From Plasmodiophora brassicae (Eukaryota > Endomyxa: Phytomyxea > Phytomyxea > Plasmodiophorida), in NCBI GenBank assembly GCA_036867785.1, contig CP145412.1, positions 992,001-1,056,000 on the forward strand: a stretch of DNA of 64,000 nucleotides, in the 5' to 3' direction. A program made the position numbers and the translations under genes. Of this stretch, positions 43,501 to 54,596 are shown piece by piece; positions within the stretch are counted from its first letter, which is position 1, and every line of letters begins with the position of its first letter. The notes below the pieces were generated by a model. The model did not search any database and was not told where the DNA came from. It saw only the letters and a program-made list of their open reading frames with translations.

Positions 43501-44176
43501 GCCGCGGCCGACGGCAAGATCTATAGCTCGGGCATGCTGGAATCAGTGACGGCGGGGTCCTTCTTCAACCCGCACCTGATCACGATCGTCGACGCGTTGA
43601 TCTATGGCACCGTTCGACGCGGTGCTGGCAGTCCAGATGTTAGGCAGTGTGTCGTGCTGATTCAGCTCCCGCCCGACCTTGCCGGCAAGCCGTACTTGAC
43701 CTTGCTGAAGTCGGTCCCCCAGTTCGCGTCCCTGGATGTCGCTAACTCGAATGCGCAGATTCATGGTGACGCGGCTATCGTTCCTGCCTGTGGGGCTGTT
43801 GCGATGCAAGACGGCGGGACCGTCTCCAGCTCCCATCCCATTCGTGTTCACCAACCCGCCGGCGAAGACCATTGTCCACGCGGACGATCTCGTCTACGTC
43901 ATCGCTGCCATCGAGAACATGCAACTGAAGTACCCGGATGCCTACACGGGTGAAACGGTTACGATTGTCACGTCGTTGTTCGAACTCGGCAAGGAGAGCC
44001 TGTCGTCCAAGGTGCACACGCTCCGGCCGCAATCACGCCAAGCGGATCAGTCGAACTGGATCCCCAGCCTCGTCAAGCGTACCGGCAGCGTCAAACGCAA
44101 CCTGGCCATCTCACCGAATGACGTCATCACGTACAAAGCCAGAGCAACCAGACGACAAGACAACGACAACCAGTAG
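40557..44176 (+). CDS. Slo/BK-type potassium channel with tandem RCK domains
   Basis: ATG 40557. S1 is 'LLDIVAALLGFVSTVVYIIS', S2-S3 lie near 40930-41060, and S4 carries regularly spaced arginines ('FRVIRAMRFLRVLRALRF'). S5 follows, then the pore 'SFYFIALTLATIGFGDI' with the selectivity filter TIGFGD. An intron splits the filter end from S6 ('GGKLLVVVMMALAVVLIPLH'). The long C-terminus has RCK1 ('SHVVCVV...', 'LRVVVISQSE', 'AVFVLSRRTIANTAEMDAND') and RCK2 ('GHIIVCGHIDMSVVEFVRAL', 'ACACVLMANPF', 'TIIELLYETNLRY'). The end 'NPPAKTIVHADDLVYVIA' is Slo-like. A calcium bowl is not obvious, so the gating ligand is open. The stop TAG lies 55 bp from the convergent ALG8 stop. Confidence 0.88.
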
Positions 44177-44231
44177 TAAATTGGCGAACATCATTTCATA
44201 ACGCTGGGAAGCGAAGTCTGCTTGTACACGT

Positions 44232-46273
44232 TTACTTCTCGGATCGACGGACGTCGAACAGGTGAAGTCGGAACAGTTGGAGCAAGGAGAAGCAGACGCC
44301 GATGCCGCAATAGACCGATATTAGCATAAGCGGGAGGAACTGCATGGCTGGCAGGACGAGCGGCTGCACGTATGTCACCACCAGGACGGCAAGCAGACCG
44401 GCCACGTAGACGGCGTACGGCAGAGTCCATTCGGTAAGAGAAACATCGATACGACTGACAGACGCGGTACAGTAAGCAGACAGCGGTCGCTGAATAGAAG
44501 AGACTTACAATCTAGCAGCCCTGTGGGCAACGTTGGCAACCAGAAGTTGGTACGCGAGCGCAGAGTGGGCAAACACGAGGCAAACGCGAACGACGGCTTC
44601 CAATGGTTCATGGAGCAACGGCACGAGAGAGACATTGCCGACCAGATTCAGGAACGTGTACGTGCGCGCATGATCCACACTGTTCGTGGCAATTAGCCTG
44701 CGCAGACGTGACGGCCAGTCAGCTGGCCCGTACGTTAACGATGCGGGTCCGTTGCCAACCCAAGAGGTATCGTAACCATCAGGACCGCCTTCTCGTGAAC
44801 ATGCCAGCCGAACACGAACGAGCATAAGGTAACGTAGCAGAGAGCGGAGACGAATACGGATGGGCGTGGACACCGCCACACTATAAGGGTTCCGTCCGGT
44901 CAGGCTGCTCTGCCAGCAGAGCAGGAACATGTATTTACCGGATATCAAGGCTGGAACCATTGACGCGACGGTCAGGACGACAGTGGTCGTAGGACTAACT
45001 GCCGGGAGAACGATATGATGTATGTCGCCAATCAGACCCCGCGTGACGGATTGCATGCCGGAAGCATTAGGTTTGAGAGCAACTACAAGGTCCATGTGAG
45101 ATAAACCTCGTGCAGACGGCGGCATCGTCTCCATACATATCAGAGCGCGGTCGAGAGCATTGTAAAGGGACCAGAAATTCGGGGCCCAGTATGCGTGGGT
45201 CAGCCCTCTCTTCACCGGGAAGAGCCGACCGAGAACGGATGGGATCTGTTGCACGACGGCGAATGGCCCAAAGGACAGGCCAAATACCTAGCGCATGTCA
45301 TCTGACGCAGCGGACGGCAGTTGTAAAGCGACATACAACTATGACTGAAGCACCCAGCGAAGCGAAGTTCTGCAGTGAGAATCGCCTCCGTTTCGCATGC
45401 CTGTCAAGCGGGAAACAATAGTGACGCAACAGGTACACGAAGTACAGAGGGGCAACGTAGGCAACTGTAGAATTATTATCAGCATGCCGCCCCATAAAAC
45501 GACTTCGTCAAACCCACATATGTGCTTAAAGTTCAGCAGCATTGCGAACGTGATTCCGGCAGCAAGGTCGCGACCCTGTCGTGCACCAGACGTTACACGT
45601 GGTGACGTCACCAATAGGGCATCGTATTACCTTGACAATGAAGTACACTGAAAGAACCAAGATGCCAAGCAAGAACCCATTGTACTGGAAGTGGATATCT
45701 GCCAACGACGATGTCGGTAAGAAGAACTTTATGGACGCCTGTCGTAACGAACGGTCCACAATGATAAGACCCGCGTTTGTAATTGTCACAACCAGGACGA
45801 TGAATCTGTTCGACGGCGTACCGCTGTCGTTCTCCATTGAACGGCAATACCTGTTGAACCAGTCAAGGCCGGACCAGGAACCCAGGACGCTAATCCGCGA
45901 ACAGAGCAACGGCTACGATCAGCATGAAGTCGGTCACCACAACCGAAAGCCGCTGGAAAACGATGGTGAGAGGCGACGCATACGGTTCCGCCGAGATCAC
46001 GAGCATGGCAGGGTCGACCAGCCCCGCGAACTGAGCCAGAACGTACTCGAACCATGCAAAGAACGGCGGATAGTCCAACGTCCACTCGCTGGTGCTCTGC
46101 GAAACAGGTAAACGAGCTGGATCGGATGGCAACAGGACTACAACCTCTGTGTACCACTGGGAGATTGGCAGCGAACTCGTTATGGCCAGCCAGTTCCTGT
46201 GGACCTGGGCGCGCATCCCCAATGAGCTACATCGTACAGCGACGAACTGGCGAACGCTCTCCGCTGCTGACAT
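44232..46273 (-). CDS. ALG8: Dolichyl-P-Glc:Glc1Man9GlcNAc2-PP-dolichol alpha-1,3-glucosyltransferase (ALG8)
   Basis: ER membrane GT57 enzyme that adds the second glucose to the lipid-linked N-glycan precursor. ATG 46273. The lumenal signature '[17 protein letters not shown]' and '[20 protein letters not shown]' contains the DYPP motif and the catalytic acid region. Further exons have '[19 protein letters not shown]', '[19 protein letters not shown]' and '[19 protein letters not shown]'. The last of these ('[13 protein letters not shown]' in relatives) separates ALG8 from ALG6. '[20 protein letters not shown]' and several C-terminal helices follow to TAA at 44232-44234. Introns are many and short. 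Its presence shows the organism glucosylates its N-glycan precursor. Confidence 0.88.
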
Positions 46274-46637
46274 CGAAATCCGTGCTACGACTGCATATCG
46301 GGACGGCTCAGCGATGCGCCGCGCATGACAACAACGACCTGCCACCCACTATGACGGCATGAGCAGGCATTTGAAGCACGTCAGCGCCAGGACGACCAGC
46401 CATGGCACCAGTCGCGTGCACTGCCACGCATCCGCATCGGCCGCCGCGCCGCCCATGCCCCCTCCGACGCGCGCACGCTCTTTCCAAATATGAACAATAC
46501 CGTCCCGGCATCGTGAACAAGCGCCGGCGACGCCCGACGCGTTCTCCGCCTCGCCCGACAGGTGACATGCCTAACTGGTTACCCGCGCGGTCGCCACTGT
46601 TTACTGAAACGTCGTCCCGAATTGCGTTTGCAGTCGC
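46274..46637. other. Intergenic, nothing recognised
   Basis: Spacer between the ALG8 start and the RSP2-like stop. GC-rich, with only low-complexity open frames; probably the ALG8 promoter plus the 3' region of the neighbouring gene. Confidence 0.5.
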
Positions 46638-48322
46638 TCACTGCGCGTCGTCCGCCGCCGCCGGCTTCGTCTGCAGTGCTTTGACCTGTTTGGCGATTTC
46701 CTGTGCGGCCAGCACGAACTGCAGGACGTCGCCGTACAGGTTGCTCCCTTCCCTGACCTTGTCCATCGTGATGCCGTCGAGCAGTTCGCCCAGGTGCGCC
46801 AGGTCGAACGCGTCTGCGCCGGGGCCACTGGATGAGAGACGTCGCGGCGCGCACGTCACCGAACGCATGCACCCGTACCTGGTCGAGCGGGATCGCACGT
46901 CTTGATCAGGTCGAGGACCTTCTGGTCGACGACCTGGTGCGGCTGCTGGTGCTTGGGGACGAACACGCCGACAACCAGGAGCAGGGCCCTGAGGACGGCG
47001 GGTGGCCCCAGCGGGGTGCTCAGCGTCCGAATTGAGCGTAGCAGGTCAACGCCTTCCAGCAGTGCCGCCCTAGCCGCCAGGAACGCGATCCTCTGCAACG
47101 GCAACGGGTCGTTCGACGGCAGCTCCGCCCTCGCCTTCTGTTGCAATTGGTCCATTGCCTCGGGTGCACGCTTCGATGCCGCGTCGGTCGCCCGCCACTT
47201 CCGCTCTGCTTTGAAGGCGCGCACGTCAGCGTCCAGCAGCGCCTGGCGTAGGACTAAGACAAGTCGCTTCGCTTCAGCGACGTCGTGCTCTCGCAGTTCT
47301 CGAGCTTGGCCTATGTTGGCATCCGCCATCAGCGAACGCGCCCGTTCAGTCAGCGACCACCCCTACCGAGCGTATCAAAGGCGATGAGGTAGTTGACAGG
47401 AATACGAGGAGGTTCAGGCAGGGTAGGAGCAGGCTCCCCATCGTCGTCGCCATCGACTTTGGGCTTTGGCGGAGGAGCCTCGCCAGGCAGGACGAACTGG
47501 CCCTCGGGCAACGCCAACGCCGCCGCATGCAGGATCGATTCGTACTGAAGGTGGATTGCGCAGTATGACCCCACATCCTTCTTCCTGAAGAACTTGATCT
47601 TCTCGTAATTGTCTCCTGCACCGCTGGCAGCATGAGGCACCGGCAAAGCACACGACCACACGCGCGCGAGCTACCCAGAAGAGTGTTTGGCACAAGGAAG
47701 ACCTTGGGTTCGTACGGTTTCTCAACGGGCGGTGCACCGTCATCTGCTTGGGGTTCGGCGTCTTCAGCGGGTGCGCCTTGGTTGAACACGTCGAAGGTGA
47801 CGGCAGGTGGGTTCAGTGCCTGCCCGATCATGAATTCGTGGCCCGGACTGGCGCTGACGTATCGGATCCGTTTCGCTTCGTCCACGTCCTCGACAATGCC
47901 AACGTAGACGCCCGAAGGCTTCAGCAGCGCATGCATGGACGTCGAGAACAGGTCGAGGACGGCGCCGACGTGCGCCGCCCGTCGACTATCGTTAACGAAC
48001 TGGGATTCGACCGTCTGGTGGAACGCTGCCGCCGCCTGCTTGGTCTCCTGTGCCTGCCGAACCTGCTGACGGTGGACGTCGACCTCCGCCTGCCGGACCG
48101 TCAACCGCTCATCGTCGAAATACAACCGACCCGCACTACCTCCTGGACGGCCAGGAGGCGCTCGTGTTCCGCACGCTTCAACGCGGCCTGCTGGTTGGCG
48201 ACGTACTGGAGCAGGTACTGCGATAAGCAGTGCACAGGGTCCTCGGGGCCGTGCAGTATCACGCTCGCCAGGCCATCAGCGAGCACGCTGCCGACATTCT
48301 TCTTCAAGTACTCGCAATCCAT
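46638..48322 (-). CDS. DPY30- and GAF-domain protein, radial spoke protein 2-like
   Basis: ATG 48322 starts directly with a DPY30 motif ('DCEYLKKNVGSVLADGLASV', 'HCLSQYLLQYVANQQA'), a two-helix dimerisation bundle used for docking in radial spokes. After an intron comes a coiled-coil segment ('RQQVRQAQETKQAAAAFHQ'), then a GAF-like domain ('LDLFSTSMHALLKPSGVYVG', 'RYVSASPGHEFMIGQALNPP', 'DNYEKIKFFRKKDVGSYCAI'). A Lys/Asp/Pro-rich linker and a long helical C-terminus follow ('KRLVLVLRQALLDADVRAFK', 'RGSNLYGDVLQFVLAAQ'-like end near 46730). DPY30 plus GAF is the architecture of Chlamydomonas RSP2. It starts 97 bp from the GatA start, divergently. Confidence 0.65.
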
Positions 48323-48418
48323 CTGCCGTCAACGACCTCTCGCCCGACTTCCAACACTGCTATAGGGTACCCACACCCGATCGCCCAGATTCGAGTTGTA
48401 CATCAGTGCGCGTTCCAG
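48323..48418. promoter_or_regulatory. Short divergent promoter between RSP2-like and GatA genes
   Basis: Only 96 bp separate the two ATGs on opposite strands, so both genes must be driven from this segment or from within each other. No TATA box or named motif is certain. Confidence 0.45.
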
Positions 48419-50093
48419 ATGGTCGCGGTCCCCTTCGCCTGCACTGACAGAAGGTGCGGTCCGTGGCCAGTCAGAGCTGCATCCGGCAACGGGGTCGCCG
48501 CCCCGTCATCGACGATGAGCGGTCGGCTGCGAGGTTTGCCGATCGCCGTCAAGGACAACTTCTGTGTCCGGGGATGGCCATGTACGGCGGGATCCGGCGT
48601 ACTACAGGGGTTCAAACCGAATTACGACGCATTCGTCGTGGAGCGGCTTCGAGCGGCCGGCTGCGAGTTTACCGGGAAAGCAGAGATGGATGAGTTCGGT
48701 ATGGGGTCGTTCAACCCGGCCGTTACCAACCCGTGGTCTCCGTTAGTGACGGCCGGTGGAAGCTCTGGGGGTTCAGCAGCGGCCGTTGCGTCTGGTGCCG
48801 CGTTTGCTGCCTTGGGATCCGACAGTACGCTCGTATCTTGTTGCTGCTGTATGCAGGGCATGCGCTGATCGAGTATCTGTATGACAGCTGGTGGCTCTGT
48901 GCGGCTGCCCGCATCGTTCTGTGGCGTTGTGGGCATGAAACCGACGTACGGGCGACTATCACGTTGGGGACTGGTTGCCTATGCGAGCTCGCTGGATTGT
49001 CCCGGCATCCTTGCGACGTCTGTTGAAGAGACGGCTCGCGTACTGGAAGTCATCGATGGATTTGACCCTCGCGATCCCAACGCTGTCAAATGCGAACCGT
49101 TCGACGCCGGGCGAGCGCTAGCCGCGAACGGCGACCGCCTTGATGGGATAACCGTCGGCATTCCCGACGAGTTCAACGTTGAAGAGGTACCTATCGAACT
49201 TCACTGTCGTAAATTGTCGTTTGAATGCACGTGCTCTAGCTGACCGCCGATGTCCGCCAAGCATGGCAGACCGCTGTCGATTGGGCCATTGGCGCGGGCG
49301 CTCGAGTTGTGAGAGTGTCTATGCCAGCTGTTCGGTACTCGTTGCCGGCATATTACATTATTGTCCCGGCAGAAGCAGCGTCCAATCTGTCACGTTACGA
49401 TGGCACCCGATTCGGTATCTCAACGCTTTACGTGTCGTCAACGCAGCGCCGTTTCCTGAGCCGCTGTAGGTCGCAGTGAAGTCGTATACGACGACCAGAA
49501 GGAACCTGCGTTCCATTCGCTGTCGGATCTGATAACGAAGAATCGCACCATCGGATTCGGCGACGAAGTCAAACGTCGGATTATGATCGGGACATTCGTG
49601 CTGTCCAGCGTGCACTACAGCGCGTTCTTCAAGCAGGCGCAACGCGTTCGAGCCTGGATCATGCAGGACTTCCAGCGGGCGTTCCAATCAGGTTCGACCT
49701 CTGTCATTCCTGTAGGTCTTGCGCTAACCTGTTCTAGGGGTTGATGTTCTCCTCACTCCAACGGCCATCTCGGACGCTCCGTTGCGGGCCGACCTGGAGC
49801 GCAGTATGAAAGACGACCCTATGTCATCATACTTTCATGTAACTATCGACGTTCGGGGCTTACTGGGTAGATTGTTCACCCATCTCCAGGATGCCATGAC
49901 CGTACCGTCAAGCCTGGCGGGCCTGCCGAGTGTGTCCGTCCCGTGCTCGCTGTCATCATCAGGCTTACCGCTTGGCCTGCAAATCATCGGCAACGCCTTC
50001 CAAGAGGAAACCGTCCTTGGTGTCGCCAGCGTCATCGAACGCCGCGCCCAGTTCCAACGACCTGCTGCTATGATGTCACCCCGTATAAACTAG
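48419..50093 (+). CDS. Glutamyl-tRNA(Gln) amidotransferase subunit A (amidase signature)
   Basis: Converts Glu-tRNA(Gln) to Gln-tRNA(Gln), normally in mitochondria, by amide transfer from glutamine. ATG 48419. The catalytic Lys is in '[17 protein letters not shown]'. The Gly/Ser-rich core '[19 protein letters not shown]' holds the cis-Ser, and an intron (about 48829-48889) joins 'LGSD' to '[20 protein letters not shown]' with the nucleophilic Ser. '[19 protein letters not shown]' follows. C-terminal parts include '[18 protein letters not shown]' and '[20 protein letters not shown]', as in GatA/QRSL1. The K-S-S triad is complete. No clear targeting peptide is seen at this start, so an upstream exon is possible. 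Confidence 0.85.
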
Positions 50094-50138
50094 TCGTTGT
50101 TACGACCCTGCAAACGGGCTGGCAGCGAGGCGAACGCG

Positions 50139-50156
50139 CACACACACACACACACG
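50139..50156. repeat. CA microsatellite
   Basis: Nine CA units between the GatA stop and the RABGGTA start, inside the 135 bp intergenic region that must serve as the RABGGTA promoter. Confidence 0.85.
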
Positions 50157-50228
50157 AGGAGGCGGTGTCGACCTCAAATTTAGCGTGCGGCCGCTTGGGC
50201 GGAGAGACAGACCGGACGCGATCAGCCC

Positions 50229-51501
50229 ATGCACGGGATACGTCGCGTCGACCCGAGCCAGGTTACCGAGGCGCAGCGCGCCGAGAAGCGGAAGAAGATC
50301 GCCAAGTATGTCGCGATGCGGGATGACGTCCTGGCGATGGTATGCGGCGAGGTTGGTTCCCTGGGCGCCGGTTGTGTGGCTGACCAAGTGCTGCACAGCG
50401 GAAGGACCGTCGCCATGACAAGGAAGCGCTTGCACTCACCCGGCAGGTTCTGGAAATCAATCCGGAATTGTATTCTCTGTCGGGGATGCTGATGTTGTCA
50501 CCCGTGACCCTGGCTAATGGGTTGTTGTCTCTAGCTGGAACTATCGGCGGGAAATACTTCTCGGTATGATGGACAAACGCAGGTCTGTACCTTTGCCAGG
50601 ACTGGTGTCGCGTCCCCCGCTGAGTTTCTGCACAGTTGCGACGTTGCTGAGCTTCTAGCGGATGAACTGAACGTTGTTGGCCGCGCGATTCAACGGAATC
50701 CGAAATCCTATGTCTCTTGGCACCATCGTCTGTGGGTCGTGCAGCGCGGTGGCTCCGACATCCTCAAGGAGATCGACCTGACCTCTCAATTCCTGATGGC
50801 CGATGCGAGGAATTGTACGCCGCGATGCCGATCGGCTCTGTTCTGTGCTCCAGGTCTGATCTTTGTTCCAGTTCACTGCTGGGACTACAGGCGTTCGCTT
50901 GTTGACCTATCGAACGTATCGCCCTCGGAGGAGCTCGAATTCACGAGAAAGAAAATCAACGACGATTTCTCAAACTATTCGGCGTGGTACTCTGATTCGT
51001 TATGCGAGTGGGTGGCCCTGCACGTGACCCGACTGCCTGTAGGCACTATAGGTCGACGCTGCTCACAAAGATCGGCATTGACCAGGAAGTTCTCGATCGT
51101 GAATTCGCCCTTGTTGCTGATTGCTTTTTCACGGAACCGGATGACCAGAGTGCATGGCTTTACCACCGATGGCTGTGCGTGCAACATCCTGATATAGCGT
51201 GCCTCGAGAAGCAACTCTCTATCATGGATGAACTTCTGGACCTTGAACCGAATTGCAAGTGGGCACTGCTGACATCCGGTTCGTATGGTGACGTCGACTC
51301 GGGCTGCCAGTGTCTCAATCCCGATTCTGTCTAGTACGACTGCTGTCTGAGCTCTGCCGACTGGATCGAACACGTTCCGTACCGAAGCGCCGAATCGGCG
51401 ACATTTTCAATCGTCTTCCTGTACTGGACCCTCAGCGCAAGACGTACTACCGCGATCTCTGTGATCGGATTTGCGTTCAGCTAGGCCCCTGTATTGAATG
51501 A
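50229..51501 (+). CDS. RABGGTA: Rab geranylgeranyltransferase alpha subunit
   Basis: Alpha subunit of the enzyme that adds geranylgeranyl groups to Rab GTPases, working with a beta subunit and REP. ATG 50229 gives 'MHGIRRVDPSQVTEAQRAEK', the conserved MHG start. Introns separate protein-prenyltransferase alpha (PFTA) repeats: 'NPKSYVSWHHRLWVVQRG', 'NFHCWDYRRSLVDLS', 'NYSAWHYRSTLLTKIG' and 'DQSAWLYHRWLCVQH'. Pairing of HxR and W residues matches BET4/RABGGTA, not farnesyltransferase alpha. The C-terminal leucine-rich repeat or Ig-like extension of animals is absent. The stop TGA at 51499-51501 overlaps an ATG that begins the next open frame (ATGA). Confidence 0.85.
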
Positions 51502-51638
51502 ACGATCGGGTTGGCCCCCAGTTTCACCACAAGTTCATGTTCGGGCCGAAGGGGGTCGCCTTCGCCTGGCCACACAGGAGAATTCGGCCGTTGGCGCATA
51601 GTTGTATCTGGGTTGTTGGGTCACCCATTTCGTTAAGG

Positions 51639-54400
51639 ATGTCCCAGGATGTCGTTGTTCCTGGACCACCAGCTACGTCTGTGAACGCCGATGCTCACGA
51701 AGGCTCTGTCGTGGTTGGCATGGGCTCGCCGCACGCCATACCTCAAAGGATCCACCGCCGTGACGACGAGGTGCTTCGCTATACGTCGGTGACATCTGAG
51801 TCACCGGTCCGGATCAGTCGTCGGTCATCGAAAGCGCACGTTGCCGTTGTGGTGACAATGTACAACGAAACAGCGAACGAACTGGACGTAACGCTGCTGG
51901 CCATTGCACGCAACGTCGCATTCCTCTGCAAGGAGGACAACGACGACTACTGGAAGCGGGTCATGCTCACAGTCGTTGTCGACGGCCGCCTGACCATGGA
52001 CGAGCAAGCCAGCAAGTCCATGCAGGACATGGGGCTGATCAACTTCGATGCAATGGCGGCCTCAGTGTCCGTCGACCCGGAGGTCGCCCTGCACTGCTTC
52101 GAGACGACCGCCACGTTCTTCGACGTTCAGGACAATGTCCTTCTGAAACCCTTGCAACTGATCGTTGCCGTTAAGGAGCGCAATCAGGGGAAGTTGTCGA
52201 GTATGTCCCAGTGCCGTTCCTGACTGCTGTCGATGGTCTGACTACTCTCCTCCTTACAGGCCACTGGTGGTTCTTTGAGCGTATTCCCCATTGGAGCAGA
52301 CGGCATTGCCGTCCCTCTAACATGTGTCGCTGTAGGGATCTCGCGCACGTTCTACCCAGAGTACTGCATCCTGCTGGACATTGGGACGTTGCCGCGGCAC
52401 TCCACGTTCCACATGTTTCTCTGCCAGTTCCGGAAGGATGAGAATATTGCTGGAATGTAGGAACCCATCTTGTACCATGGTGGCACGTTTCCTAAGGCTT
52501 GTCGCAGATGTGGGCAAATCACGACGCGAACCTTGACGCGGACTCAGTTACTGAATCCCATCGTTGCCGCACAGCAGTTCGAGTACAAGGTTGGCTTCTG
52601 CCAGATGGGATCCCGGTAGTGGTCTGACACTCGTGGTTCTCAGATTGCGTCTGTTATGGATAAGTCATTCGAGTCGTTGCTTGGCTTTCAAAGTGTCTTA
52701 CCTGGCGCCTTCTGCGCTTACCGCGTATCAGCTCTGAGGGGGTCCCCTCTCGAAGCGTACTTTAAGCAGCTGTTTGTTGCCGAAGGTGACCTGGAACCGT
52801 TCCAGTCGAACATGATGCTAGCGGAAGATCGGGTCCTGTGCTACGAGATTGTGGCGAAGGAGCAGTGCTCGTACACGCTTGGGTACATGAACGCGGCCGT
52901 TGCCGAGACCGACGTACCTGTTGAATTCGGAAGCCTGCTCAAGCAACGCAGGCGTTGGCTGAACGGGTCCTTCTTTGCCTTGCTATACGCGCTCATGAAC
53001 TATCCCCGGTTGATCCACCAGACATCGCACGACATGTTCACGAAGACGACATTGACGTTCCAGTTCTTCTTTCTCTCGGTTGGCCTGCTCCTGCAGTGGT
53101 TCGCAATGGGCGTGTTCGTCCTCGTGCTTCGGTTCGTCTTCGTCGATGTTGTTCGCGCTCCAGCTCTGGTGGCGTGGGTATCGATCATTCTGTTTGCGGT
53201 CCTCCTCGCCGTCCAGTTCAGCCTGGCTCTTCGGAGCGACCCGCTCAAGTCGTCTGTCACCTACACGTGCAGCGCTTCCCTGCTAGGCGTCGCCTTTGTC
53301 GCAATGCTTGCGGGCACGTTATGGACAGGGGCGACGCATCCAGTCGTCCTCCTTACAGTACGCATTCGCCAAGTCGGTTTGCTCGTCGGGCGCTAATCGT
53401 TTCGCTCACGCTCAGCTATTCATGACCTGGGGCCTGTACATCGTCCTGGCGCTGATGCACGGCGAACTGTCCACAATGGCATCGTCGTGTCTAGGATACC
53501 TGATCATGATGCCATCGTTCATGATTATAATGCCGATCTACGCGTTCAGCAATGTCCACGACGTTAGCTGGGGCACCAAAGAATGTAAGTTATCCCCTGC
53601 GCGGGAACGATCTGCTGACAGGACTGACGGAGATCGCTCAGTGCATCACTCTTCGTACGACTCGGCCAAGACCGAGAGCGTTGGGGCTCACGTGCGCAAA
53701 CGGTTCCAGCTGTTTCGTATGCGCCTGCTGACCTCCTGGGTATCCACCAATGTTAGTAGCCCGTGTAGACCCCATACCCGCCTGCGCCATTTGGAGCCTG
53801 ACTCACGCCTGGTAGGTATTGCTGGTCATCGTGACGGTCGCCTATTCGGCGTTGGTCCCGTACGTCCTGCTGGTTATAGTATATGCGATGCTCTTCGTCA
53901 ACTGTGCCCGATTCATCGGATCGGTCGCCTACCTGCGAAGCTCCCAGGCACGAATGTCGGTGACAGCAAAGATGGTCCTGGCTCCGATCCGCTACAAGGT
54001 CTGGGCATCGGTCATCAAGCTGCCAGTGTCGTTCTTCATTGCGATTTATGGCGCATCGCTTGTCCTCTGGGGCTTGTCGGACGATAATCGTCGCTTGCGG
54101 GCCCTGGCCGGCAAGGACCTGATCTTTACCCATTGGCAGACGTCGAAATCTGGACCCGTCCTGCAAGAACACCCGCCATTGCGACGCTATTTCGGCATGT
54201 ATCGCCTGGCGGTCACTACCTTAGGTGTCGTTCTTGTCGCTTTCTTTGCTGAGCTGGCAGCCGTTGTCTGGCAAGCTGATGCGGTCGAGCATGTGCAGAT
54301 CGCGGCCATAACCTTTCTGACTATGGCCGCCCTGAATGTGGCGTATGTGATGGATCACACTGTCCGACGCGTGACGAAGGCCATTTCGTCCCGCATATAG
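51639..54400 (+). CDS. Chitin synthase, division I-like
   Basis: Processive GT2 enzyme of the plasma membrane that polymerises UDP-GlcNAc into chitin. The start used is ATG 51639; an in-frame ATG at 51498 overlaps the previous stop and is less likely. Motifs in order are 'AHVAVVVTMYNETANELDVT', 'LTVVVDGR', 'VKERNQGKLSS', 'CILLDIGTLP', 'QQFEYK', 'MDKSFESLLGFQSVLPGAFC', 'MLAEDRVLCYEIVAK' and the product-binding 'LLKQRRRWLNGSFFALLYAL'. About seven membrane helices follow, with the family 'VSWGTKE' motif near 53565-53583 and a final membrane block from 53820 to the stop at 54400. About five introns. It is the best single indicator of a chitinous wall or spore coat. Confidence 0.9.
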
Positions 54401-54596
54401 TGGAGTGATCGCCACGTCATCGCAATACATTCGTTTATCCTCTTAGCTGGCATTGCTTGTCTGACACTGTCAGCGGGGAAACAGTCTACAGGTCGTCACC
54501 ATGGCTGAAGCCTTGGTGGCGGTGCTGTATCCTGCCGAACTCCGCGGCGGAGTCCGTGACGGAGTCCGTACCCGCACCAGCAGGTAACGTCAAGAC

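Noticed and set aside
51498-51638. Upstream ATG for chitin synthase
   Set aside because: It overlaps the RABGGTA stop, and the extra 47 residues show no signal or conserved sequence. Kept as a finding, not as the start.
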